From positions 8,086,670 through 8,150,669 of the forward strand of contig JAPWDM010000001.1 in NCBI GenBank assembly GCA_035578155.1: a stretch of 64,000 nucleotides of DNA, in the 5' to 3' direction. Source of the DNA: Brachynemurus nebulosus. Lineage: Eukaryota > Arthropoda > Insecta > Neuroptera > Myrmeleontidae. Position 1 is the first letter of the stretch. Each line of letters starts with the position of its first letter. The notes below the pieces were generated by a model, which saw only the letters and a program-made list of their open reading frames with translations, had not been told where the DNA came from and made no database searches. Shown piece by piece: positions 32,665-42,660 of this stretch. Both the position numbers and the translations under genes were made by a program.

Positions 32665-33665
32665 AGGACAACGCCGCCATCTTTGAAATGACAGTAGTTT
32701 GAAGACAGAGTCGAAAGAGTGTACATTGGTGTTGTTATAGAACCCCTTTCATGTCACTCCTTCCAATGTTTCAGAGGCGTAACTATACAATGTAGTTTAG
32801 ATAGAGTAGTCGTTCCAGAGGGCTTGACAAAAAAGGGCACAACAGGAAAAAGCATGGGTACAAGAAAGGAAAATAATTTTATTATCGGAAAGTGATTTTA
32901 GGAAATCAGAATTTTTTTGTTCGTTATCGGTATCATTAGGGACAATGACGTTCCATTAGATACATTTTGGGGGAAAAATAGACCACTGACACGGTGGCGC
33001 TTGAGTCAAAATCGCTCCAGAACCAAAAATTGTCATTCGCTGCCTCTGCATTTATTCCGCTACTTTCACGGATTCGACAGCAAAATTAAAATGTAAAATG
33101 TTTTAGTCGCAGCACTACCTTAAAACGTATTTAAAAATTATTCTAATTTTATCTTACCAACAATAAATAGTTATTCTCATTCGAAACTAAAGACAAGGGA
33201 CGGTTCTTACCTGTAACAAAAAGAAAAATAATTTAATAATACAACGTAGAATATATCAAATTAGAGAATAGATATAAATACTACTTTAATTTGCTTAAAA
33301 CATAACTCAAGAACAAAGAACATGATAAATTTCGAAATTGTTAAAATAATTAAAAATTATATAAAAAACATACAAAATATGGATACTGTCATAAAATTTA
33401 TTTTATACAATCATTTAATATAACTTAATGTACTATTAAATTTCCTATTAATAATTTATATCAGATTATAAATAATGTTAGTAGTAATAATATTTTATGA
33501 TAATTTGATGTTTGATATATGCTTTCCTTTTTCCTCTTAACACACACCTACTTACGTCCTATATTTATGTACTTATAGACAATAAAATTTTACCAATGGC
33601 GGTCAATTTATGTGTTACGGGGGTGTGCAATAGGTCAATTATTTTAATTATTCACATTGAATGTT
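32665..33665. other. Mostly unassigned stretch
   Basis: No gene recognised. CTTTGAAATGACAGTAGTTT at 32682-32701, with the TTTACTTTGGAACATAAA just left of the TTAA element, resembles 39868-39932 (TTACTTTGGAACATAAA, GTTTGAAATGACAATAGCTT). The TTAA element may therefore have landed in a relative of the 39119-40005 element. Confidence 0.4.
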
Positions 33666-34163
33666 AAAAATCACAAAGTGATTGAAAAAATAATCCGGAT
33701 CGGCCGGGAATCGAACCCAGGATCTTCTGGTAACTAGCCAGACGTGCTAACTTCTACACCAACGATCCCATGCTCGGTAAGCGGCCCAGCCGGACACCCA
33801 TTCAATCACCTATGTGTATTAGTTAGTACTCTCTCTGTTTCGAGAAACAGTTACAATTTTTATTTCAAATATTGTGAACATATCAATACTGCGTGTGTTG
33901 AAATGCAAACAAAAGTTTGTCATACGTAGTAGTGTCTCACAAGCACTCGATAATATTTGAAATTAAAATTGTAACTGTTTCTCGAATCAGAGAGAGTACT
34001 AATACACATAGGTGATTGAATGGGTGTCCGGCTTGGCCGCTTACCGAGCATGGGATCGTTGGTGTAGAGGTTAGCACGTCTGGCTAGTTACCCGAAGATC
34101 CTGGGTTCGATTCCCGGCCGATCCGGATTATTTCTTCAATCACTTTTGTGATTTTTAATTTAC
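33666..34163. repeat. Inverted duplication of a SINE head (about 205-bp arms, 78-nt loop)
   Basis: The left arm (33666-33871) and right arm (about 33950-34163) are reverse complements with few mismatches. Each arm contains one tRNA-like SINE head, and the heads point away from each other. The loop, TGAACATATCAATACTGCGT through CACTCGAT, recurs outside the palindrome at 34231-34322 in direct orientation with the same TAATATTTGAAATT border. That arrangement fits a template-switch or fold-back replication event better than two independent insertions. Confidence 0.85.
33697..33768 (-). mobile_element. tRNA-like SINE head (GGATCGG family), left copy
   Basis: On the minus strand this reads GGATCGTTGGTGTAGAAGTT, then a box B GGGTTCGATTCCCGG and an acceptor-like end CGATCC that pairs with GGATCG. 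It is the mirror image of 34053-34124. No SINE body follows here, only the AATCAC hairpin-like tail. Confidence 0.8.
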
Positions 34164-34215
34164 ATGTGGTTTTTGGTCATACTATACCAAAGAAATTGAG
34201 TGCTTAAAGTTTCAG
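34053..34215 (+). mobile_element. tRNA-derived SINE (GGATCGG family), right copy
   Basis: The head at 34053-34124 folds as a tRNA: acceptor GGATCG/CGATCC, box A TGGTGTAGAGGTTAGC, and T arm CTGGG-TTCGATT-CCCGG. It is followed by TCAATCACTTTTGTGATTTT and then the body GGTCATACTATACCAAA ... TTTCAGTTTAGCTGAACG, which also occurs with the copies at 45060 and 53046. The internal pol III promoter looks intact. No 3-prime CCA or other sign of a working tRNA. Confidence 0.82.
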
Positions 34216-34230
34216 TTTAGCTGAACGATT

Positions 34231-34322
34231 AGTGAACATATCAATACTGCGTGTGTTGAAATGCAAACAAAAGTTTGTCATACGTAGTAGTGTCTCACAA
34301 GCACTCGATAATATTTGAAATT
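34231..34322 (+). repeat. Second copy of the palindrome loop
   Basis: Near-identical to 33873-33964: GTGAACATATCAATACTGCG through CAAGCACTCGATAATATTTG and AAATT. It is then followed by CACATTGAATGT, which also starts the left arm at about 33653. The repeats mark the junctions of the inverted duplication. Confidence 0.88.
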
Positions 34323-34645
34323 CACATTGAATGTGATAGTGTTAGATGCTATAGTGACCTCTCTGATGATCCATTTGAATTCCGTAAATTAACTATAATG
34401 TAGTTAGTATAAAATATACTCAAAAGTATTATTGTCACAGATAAACTCAGAGATAGCTTTTATACATTTGAATTGCTTTCGACATAGGTATACAAAATCC
34501 TTATATTCAAAATTCAAGCTCACTCTTTGAATGAAATGCGCGGTTTCTCTCGTCTTTATAACTAAAGTTAAAATTGTAACGAAAAACTTATATTCATATG
34601 TGACTTTTATTCCGTTTTCATAAATCTTTTGATACATCTAACCTT

Positions 34646-34735
34646 ACTACTTTTGGTCTAGAATTGCTGTAACGTTCATATTTTTGGTACAGAACCACTG
34701 CAACCATACTACTTTTGGTACAGAACTGCTGTGAC
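34646..34735 (+). repeat. Three-unit degenerate minisatellite
   Basis: Units TACTACTTTTGGTCTAGAAT-TGCTGTAACG, ATTTTTGGTACAGAACCAC-TGCAAC and TACTACTTTTGGTACAGAAC-TGCTGTGAC follow one another, about 30-35 bp each. Confidence 0.75.
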
Positions 34736-36116
34736 AAGCCCTAAGCGTGTTTGTAAAAAATTGTGGATAGTAGTGTGCCAGAGAGTGGTTCGATACCGCT
34801 TAAGTGTGTCAGTCACACAGCAACTGTAGCCGTGTTCAGATCAATTGTTATCAACCAGTTTCAACAATAAGCGAATACATGTATAGTAATATGCATGTAC
34901 CCTTCAATGGCATACATAAACACGATATACAGTGCCACTACGCTGCAGTCGTCTCCCTCCACGGACAGAATGTGATGTTGGTACAAATACAACCGTACAT
35001 CACACGCATACATTGATACGAAATTTATGTTGTAACATGTTGTGCGTTTGCAGTGGTGGGAAATTAGGTCATTTGTGACGTAAGCTATTGTCCACATTGA
35101 GAAAGCTAGTATAGAGATACGAAGTTTGTTTCTGAATATGTATTCTGTGTGCGGTGGTGTATTACTGCGAACTGTTGATAATAGTTCTTTGAACAGGCTT
35201 AAGTTAATAATTTAAAAAAAAAAATAAAATTATTTTTGCTACATCTATAATTATGTATTTTTTAGTTCATTTGTATTAAGTTCCATGAGAATATAGTGTC
35301 TTCACTTTTACCATGGGAAAAAATGGTTGAGATCATTTTTTACAGCGAGAAAAATGGTACAAAGCATTTCATTGGATTTCGTTGTACCAGGTAAATAAGA
35401 AAAAACTGAAGTAAATGTTTTTATTGGTAAGTTAGTTAATTTCAAAACTGTGGTAACGAAATATGAAATAATAAATATGTGTTATACTATAACTTATTTT
35501 AGTCGTTAAATTGTTTTAGCATATTACTCTGGAGTTTTATATTTTTTCTAAATCAGTTTGTTGCTTAAAAGCAATTTAACTTGAAAAATTGTCAACAAAC
35601 TATAAAATGTGTAATAATAAGTGAAAAATTCATATAATACTGCTAAGTAATTTTATAAAAATCCAACTTACGAAAATATTTAAAAATGCATACTCATTCA
35701 AAAAAGTCATCGTACGTCAGTGTTATTATTGCTGAATGAAAATTTAAATAACAATGTTTCAGATAATAAGTCTGTTGAATAATGGTATTTCAGTGGCAAA
35801 CATTACACAATTATACCAACTATTATGTGGAATTATATTTGTACTATAAGACGTGGTCCGTTTCTCTACTTTGTTTTAAATATCCTTAATTTAGGGTACT
35901 CAAATTTATAAATTCCGTTGAGAGTTAATTTGAGAATATTTTTCGACAAAAAAAATATACGGAGACATTGGACCTCCAGTAAACATTATTGGAAATTACA
36001 CAAAATTAGAAAAGCAGTTCTTGGAACCAAATTTTAAGCTTTTTCAAGTCTTTCAATTTTAAACTTTTAAACTTTTTCAAGGCTTTTTTAAGCTTTGTCA
36101 AATTTTCTTGATGGAA
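34736..36116. other. Mostly unassigned stretch
   Basis: No gene recognised. A partial repeat family G copy lies at 35556-35600 (GTTGCTTAAAAGCAATTTAA, then CTTGAAAAATTGTCAAC). Overlapping frames on both strands at 34804-35097 have no family character. Confidence 0.4.
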
Positions 36117-36597
36117 AATAGTTTAGGGAAATTAGAATAACGTAGAAATGAAATTTTCGATTTCAAAATTCAGTTTGAGCAACACTAGAGACACTTATTT
36201 TTACTATTAACACACTGACAGTGGGTAATAATGTCACAATAAGTGGTTCTGAAGTTGGATTATCGTATGTAAGGTTTTTATAAGGTCTGTTTTTTAATGA
36301 ATGTTATAGTTTTTGTTATCGAAAATTATCGATACCGAAAATAACCATATTTTCGAAATCAATTTCAAAAAATTTTCAAAAACGATACGATAGTTCATCT
36401 TCAAAACCAGTTATTGTGACATTATTACCCACTGTCAGTGTGTTAATAGTAAAAATAAGTGTTAGTAAACTAGTATGTAATTTAAGAGGGTGACTCACCC
36501 CTTCTCTAGTATTGCTCAAACTGAATTTTGAAATCGAAAATTTCATTTCTACGTTATTCTAATTGTCCTAAACTATTTTCCATCAAGAAGAACTTCT
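36117..36597. repeat. Large hairpin element (arms 165-205 bp)
   Basis: The left arm from TCTTGATGGAAAATAGTTTA to about 36280 is mirrored by the right arm, about 36390-36597. Matching blocks include AATTAGAATAACGTAGAAAT, CAAAATTCAGTTTGAGCAA and ACACTGACAGTGGGTAATAA. The right arm carries about 40 extra bases (around AGTAAACTAGTATGTAATTT and AGAGGGTGACTCACCCCT) absent from the left arm. The spacer holds ATCGAAAATTATCGATACCG. No TSD recognised. Confidence 0.85.
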
Positions 36598-36599
36598 TG

Positions 36600-37070
36600 A
36601 TCTACCCAAGTAGTACGACTATTCGACACAGGCACCCCCTAGTTAACTACCCCTACATTTAATATTAAGACATTGAGCGAAAACAAGTCAATTAGATTTT
36701 TTGACGTAGATTTCAAATCTGTAAACAAAATTTTTATATTGTGTAATTTTCACCCCCTTTTTGTAAAATTAACCCCCAAATTTTAACCCCCAACCACCCC
36801 TGTAGATGTAAATTGAACAAATTGCATATGAATAGATAGCTCTTTAAAAAAGAGCAATATCGCCAATTTAAACTTTTGCTCTATCTCTTACTGTTTTCGA
36901 GATATTTTAAAAATTTAATTTTTATCCCAATTTTTGAAGGGCGTTTTCGCCCCTTCAAACCGTTTTCCCGCTGATAAAAAAAACGTGTCTCTTAGATTTC
37001 GACGTAGAATAACATATTTCAGCGGCATTGAAATCGGAGGACACCTGGGAACCTTTCCTTGTTAGTATTT
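36600..37070. repeat. C-rich, transposon-interior-like segment
   Basis: Runs such as CACCCCCTTTTTTG-type tracts, TTAACCCCCAAATTTTAACC and GGGCGTTTTCGCCCCTTCAA are spaced through otherwise AT-rich DNA. This texture is common inside large arthropod transposons, but I cannot name the class and there is no second copy here. Confidence 0.35.
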
Positions 37071-38094
37071 TTCTGACTGTTGTGTTGTTTTCGAAATTGC
37101 TCCTTTTCAACGCTTGATGTGGAGTTTCATACTAATTTGTCGCTGTAGCGTATAATCCAATTAGAAGTCTCAAATCCGAATCCGTTAATTTACGTAATCT
37201 TAACTGACTTAATTAACGTTATACCTTAATGCATTATTCAAATTAAAAATATGCTGATAATTAAGATGCTAAATCTCGTACTTTAAGTTTTGTTTATAAG
37301 TTGTTAAAAAGAATTAAATATAACGTTTTTAACGTTGACTACGACATACTACTTTACCATAACAGCTAACTATGTTATATTTTTACAGTATGACTAACCT
37401 TTCTAAATTTGCATACCTGAATTTATTATGAAATAAAATTAATGAGATGTTTCGTTTTAGATAATTTTATAAACGGACATGCTTTACATAATTTAAAAAT
37501 TAAAATAGTACCAGCTAAATAACGAACTGTAAGTAGCAAATAAAATAATAAAAATAATTTCCTTACAACTTTTTGTAATCTTTCTTAATTTATTTCTTTG
37601 GCAACTGACATTTTTGGTCGATATTTTTTTTTTAGAGATTTAGAAAAAAAGACGAATAAATGATGATTGATGTATTTATACTTTGTAAAAAATGTGAGAA
37701 TTATATTTTATATAAATTGTATCAGTGGAAATTTATAAATGAAGGTTCTTTATTGGCGCCACAATTTCGGGTGTGATTACCTTTCAATTTTATAGTTATT
37801 TAGAATTTTAAAAATCGTTATGTCGTCTCAAATAGTAAACTTGAACTGAGTGTTAGCTAGCTATCATGGTGGAGATGCTGTGCAAACTGGAATTAATAAA
37901 AAATAAACATAAAGATATTTTGCACAAGCTTCAATAAGCCTAATAATTCGCTTATACTATGCATGTAGTGATAAAATTTTGAGTCCACTTGATCTGGTTT
38001 GTTATAAGAGATGGATATTTGGTCCATTGTTCATAAACATAAATGTAAACATGAATATAATTTAAAATTTTAGTAAAAAAATTTTTTCAATTTT
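37071..38094. other. Unassigned AT-rich stretch
   Basis: No gene or element recognised. Confidence 0.4.
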
Positions 38095-38440
38095 TTTTTA
38101 AATGAATTTCTATTTTGAAAATTTAGCTATTACAGCGGCGATCATGACAAGACCTGAGCCTGGCACTACTATCGAAAGTTATGGTAAGATAATTAGAATA
38201 ATCCTTAAATACGTTTTACGAAATTTGGTGGAAAAATCAAAAATTCCAAATACGTTCGATTCTTTGAAGCCAAAATTTTGGTCATTTTCGCCATTCTTGG
38301 TAGTTTCTTGCAAAAATTTGCCAGAATTAAAAAATTTTAAATTTTTTTTACACTCTCGATAAGAGCGTAAAAAATTACATACAAGATAAGCTCTTGAATC
38401 ATTGTTATAAGTGGACTAGTTTTTGAGCTCAATTTCTTTA
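38095..38440 (+). repeat. Dispersed repeat family B, copy 4
   Basis: GAATTTCTATTTTGAAAATT, TAGCTATTACAGCGGCGATC, ATGACAAGACCTGAG, TTTTACGAAATTTGGTGG, TTTTTTTACACTCTCGATAA and AAGATAAGCTCTTGAATCAT correspond in order to copies 1, 2 and 5. It has no TA tract. The 86-codon frame across it is not conserved in the other copies. Confidence 0.7.
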
Positions 38441-39116
38441 ATTGTCATTAGTCATTAAAATTCAAGAACGCCTCATCATCGACTTTGAAAATTTGTTCAC
38501 TGTTCGAGCGCTAAACTATTTTAGATGGATATAAGTTATGTTATATGAGGTTCGCCAGAGTCGTGCGGTCTCAAAGGCGCCAAATATAAACCACTGAATC
38601 GATACTGAACATTTTTTCACACTGATTTAACTCAAATACTTGAGTTTAACTAATGTGGATCATAAGTGTCATACAAAATAAATTTGAATATGCATACACT
38701 TTCCTTTTAAATTCATTTTTTTTAAAATTTAAAACAGTAAATGGTTTGACTGAACTTATCTAATATAGAAAATAAAAAAAATTACTCTTTGTACTTTAAA
38801 TATATATATTTAAAACATTCTAGTTTTGTAGAACGGATATGTAGCCTAAGTAGGTACATTTAGTTTCAGAAAACTTCGTTTCCTCAATGGAACACCCTGT
38901 ATGAATATTAATTACACAAAATAATTGCAAACACGTGTAAACATATTATGAATATTGTGTTAATAAATAAAATAAAAATTTAATATAAAAATAATTATAA
39001 TGTTATTATCAAATTGGTTAAAAGCATCACAAATGTGTCTGGAAATGTCCATAATAAAAGCCCCACCAACGTAACGAACTGTTTGTTATGGTGAGATTTA
39101 GCGCAAAACAAAAACG
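38441..39116. other. Unassigned AT-rich stretch
   Basis: No gene or element recognised. Confidence 0.4.
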
Positions 39117-39118
39117 TA

Positions 39119-40005
39119 GGGGAGAAGTGGCACGAAAGGGACGTTTTTGTTTTAAGCGTTCTATAGTAAATAAACGAGTTAACAAATTAAATAGTTACGA
39201 ACGGAACTAGAAACTTCAGTTATCTTACTCTTGAAATAAAATCCAATAATAAACATATCTTTGTTATTAGTTGTAATTTTTCTCAGTTTTTAAAAACAGT
39301 GGTATTGAAAGGGACATGATAATTTATGAAAGGGACAATACTAAATATCATTCATGTTGTTCAAATTTCCACCTTATGTACATAACACATACGGTTCATA
39401 CTATTGCGCAGGTCGGTCATCTTACTGAACTTACTTATATTAATAAATTTTATTCAGATAATGGGAATAATCAAACCATTTCAGTAATCGATGATTATTA
39501 ATTGCTTGGTTTTAGTAATCGATAATTAAAATCACTGTTTTTCATTTGATTATTTCTGTTCGAAAATTTTAAACAAGAAAAGAAGTTTAAAAAAATTAAT
39601 TTTTGACACTAACAAAATATGATAATAGAGAAAAAAATTGTAACATGTGGTTATTCAAATAAAACTAATTCGAAATCGCTAGTCTTAAAGCTCTGTCCCT
39701 TTCATAAATATCACACCCAAATTAAAAATTTAACCTCTAAATCTACAATTTTATTTAAAAGATATCTGATCCGTTGTTTTCCTCTAATTGAAAGAATAAC
39801 TAACTGTATATAACTACAAAAATTTCAAAAAAAAAAACTTTAACCGAAAAATTTAAAAAAAAAAATTACTTTGGAACATAAAAAAATTTACAAGCACAGC
39901 ATTACCATGTTTGAAATGACAATAGCTTGAAGTCAGGAAAAAACAAATTTGCATTGGTCCTGCCATACAACACAAATACGTTTCATTTTGCAGGACTTTT
40001 CCCCC
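39119..40005. mobile_element. TA-flanked element with repeated GAAAGGGAC motif
   Basis: 887 bp between TA at 39117-39118 and 40006-40007. Left end GGGGAGAAGTGGCACGAAAG and GGACGTTTTTG aligns with the right end read inward, GGGGGAAAAGTCCTGCAAAA and TGAAACGTATTTG. The motif GAAAGGGAC recurs at 39133, 39307 and 39328 and reversed at 39695. Same architecture as 28707-29560, 46709-47987 and 57375-59298. No transposase recognised; class by analogy. Confidence 0.6.
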
Positions 40006-40007
40006 TA

Positions 40008-41011
40008 TGTGACGTATGTACATTATGATATGGTGGACGGATGACATTTATAGGCATGGACGAACGGACAGTCCGGTCGGTCACATAGATAACGTCGGCT
40101 CCACTTCTCTGGACTAGATCTCGTTGACGACAGACGACATTTGACGAAAAAAAAAGAAAAATTGTAGGTACATATATATACACACACATTTATAAAATGA
40201 TTATTATTATTATTGTACTTATATACAACATACACACATAAACCATTAAAATTCCATTAGGCTGACATCTGTTACCCCAAAAAATAAACACCCCATATGG
40301 ATGATCCCCGCATATTCACACATGCGATATGTTTGTTATGACGTACCTACCACCATCAGCTGGTTATTATTATCTATCCATTGAGGGATATATATGTAAG
40401 TAATAATATGTGTTTGTACTGCCATTTTCTCTCATACCTACATATATGTATGAGAAAACTGCCGAGAAAGAATGGATCATCTTGACTTTAGTTGGTCCCT
40501 CATATATTTTCATTAGTTATCACATGATTAGAGAAATGACATCGTGTGTTATTGTGTTGCTAACGGGGTCTGCGCTTCTCCTGTGTGCTATTTGCTATAC
40601 GTGTTGATATACGTAATTATTATATACTATGTGTACCCTGTATTATACATCTATGTATGTACCTAGTGTTAAAATCTTATTTCTTCCTTGCGTTCTTACG
40701 CATATTCTTTCCCGAGACAAACAAAACGCCCTAGTATAGCTCTTGCTTGTTTAAAATCTTTTATAACTAATGTTATTATGTCATTTTACAGTGTCTCTTA
40801 ATAAGTGGCGTTTTCTCGTCAATGAAAGTAGGTAACGTAAATGAATTAGAGAGAATTTTAATTAAAAGACGCACTTATTTAGTTGTATTTTTAAGTTAGT
40901 AACTTTTTTATGAATATACGTTAATTAAAACACCACTTTGGATGTCATAATAGAGTCAAAAGTTTTCTGCACAGGAAGTGAATAAGAAGGTATCGAGTTT
41001 CGAAATCTAAG
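40008..41011. other. Unassigned stretch
   Basis: No gene recognised. The overlapping minus-strand frames at 39853-40235 and the frame at 40410-40607 have no family character. Confidence 0.4.
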
Positions 41012-41232
41012 GTACAGGCGTCACTCAAGCTATTGACGATTTAACTTATGACCACTGATCGCAGTTTCCCTTGAGTTATAGACAAACCATACGTATGTAC
41101 GCAATGTTACAGTACCACACAGCACGTATGACCTTGGGTACATACATATGGTTTGTATATAATTGAAGTAAACTACGATCCGTGATAATAAGTTAAATTG
41201 TCAATAACTCGAGTGACGACTGTACTTATCTT
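41012..41232. repeat. Foldback unit (arms about 90 bp)
   Basis: GTACAGGCGTCACTCAAGCT, ATTGACGATTTAACTTATGA and ACAAACCATACGTATGTAC on the left face an imperfect reverse complement at 41128-41232 around a loop of about 30 bp. It resembles a small palindromic DNA element. Flanking TSD not resolved. Confidence 0.75.
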
Positions 41233-41329
41233 AAAGTGTTTTGAGATTGGAACTCAATTTTATAGACATATATACAGATCTGCCGTGGTTAAAAGAATCC
41301 GATACCTTGTGTCTATACTTTAAAGTACC

Positions 41330-41610
41330 CTTTTTAGCGAATTTTCGAATAAAAAATTCAACAATTACAGCTACTGTCCTGACACGATTTGAGACCGGAA
41401 TTACGAGAGAAATTTATTGTGAGGTTCCTAGAAACCGAAGATAACATTTACTAAAATTTATATATTTATTTATGTATCCACACGATAACTCTTGAACAAA
41501 ACAACCCATTTTTACGAAATTTGGTGAAAACGTTGCAAGTCTGAAATTCTTCAATGAGTTCTTCAGCCAACCACGTCCGATGTTGGGAGCATGGGTTTTT
41601 GGGCATTTTT
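41330..41610 (+). repeat. Dispersed repeat family B, copy 5
   Basis: TTTTTAGCGAATTTTCGAAT, CAATTACAGCTACTGTCCTG, ACACGATAACTCTTGAACAA, TTTACGAAATTTGGTGAAAA and CAACCACGTCCGATGTTGGG correspond in order to copy 1. The (TA) position is reduced to TATATATTTATTTATG. Confidence 0.72.
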
Positions 41611-42536
41611 TGTGAATTTTGAGGGGATGTTTCATCCTTTAAAATTGTTTTTAGCAACAACTGATATTTTTTTATGTCATTAGTTTTCGACTTTTTGCGG
41701 TTTCCTTGTAAATTCAAATAGGAAAAGAAACAAAACAACCGACTTTTAACACGTTTTAAAATGTATGTTTAAAAACAAAATATTACAAGATTTTATTGAA
41801 TTCTATGTTTTATAAATAATCTTTTTGACACATTTGTTCGGCATCCTAGTACCGTCGGCGTAGAAAAAATGTAAAAAACAATTACATTTCTTTCATTTTT
41901 GTTAAAACTCAAGTTTTTGATATTTACAGTTCCTGGTTTTTTACTTATCATCCATCTACAAGTTACCTTTTGTAAGTGCAAGGGATTAATATATAAATTA
42001 AATAGTTTTAAAACTCGTTTTTGTTTAATATTTGTTGAGAAACACTGTGTTCGACAATAATCCAATAGAATAGATACACGTATAAATATAGCAAGTTTAT
42101 ACAATCACTTACTTGTAATGTATTTAATTTGTTAAATAGAAAGCTGCTTTAAAACCAACGGAAGGCAACCAACAGACAGAAGTTTTAAGCTGATATCTAA
42201 ATATAGAACGGGGTGAAATATTTATGGTAAACAACGTAAAGTGTTGAAAATCAGGGATTTTTTCCCTCTTCTTGATACACGGATCAAATGTTTTTTGTTC
42301 TAGTAGTAGTGTAATATACCATGTGTTCAGATGTAAGTTTAATTTATTGGTAAGTGTAAGATGAAGATGGATTAAATTTTTTTTTTGTATAAAAAAATTC
42401 TTAACTTTTGTAATAAGATATAGATATGGAACTACAGAAGTATTAAGACAAGTCAAATTATTTTAATTATTAATTGTCGCGTTCGATCGTAAAGTTTTTA
42501 AGTAAAGAAATCTGAAAACAAATTTAAATTAAACAA
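41611..42536. other. Unassigned AT-rich stretch
   Basis: No gene recognised. Three minus-strand frames of 90-110 codons (41466-42456) are among the longest here outside repeats, but they have no recognisable motif and ordinary AT-rich composition. Confidence 0.4.
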
Positions 42537-42660
42537 GGAATCGGCAGCCTGGTGGTAAGGCGCCTGACTAGTTATCAAAAATCCTGGGTACGATTCCCAA
42601 CCGATCCACTTTGACAATTTTTCAATCACTATGTGATTTTTAGTTAGAGATGTCATTATT
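42537..42660 (+). mobile_element. tRNA-derived SINE (GGATCGG family)
   Basis: The head at 42537-42607 has GGAATCGGCAGCCTGGTGGT (box A region), CCTGACTAGTTATCA (anticodon-arm region), box B GGGTACGATTCCC and end CGATCC. It is followed by ACTTTGACAATTTTTCAATC and ACTATGTGATTTTTAGTT, the tail shared with the other copies. The remaining body is absent, so the copy is 3'-truncated. Confidence 0.78.

Noticed and set aside
34053..34124. Functional tRNA gene
   Set aside because: The tRNA fold and boxes are present, but the same head recurs in several copies with a shared non-tRNA body and imperfect anticodon stem, so it is a SINE head.
36600..37070. Naming this C-rich segment as part of a specific large transposon class
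   Set aside because: Texture alone is not diagnostic and there is no second copy or protein evidence.
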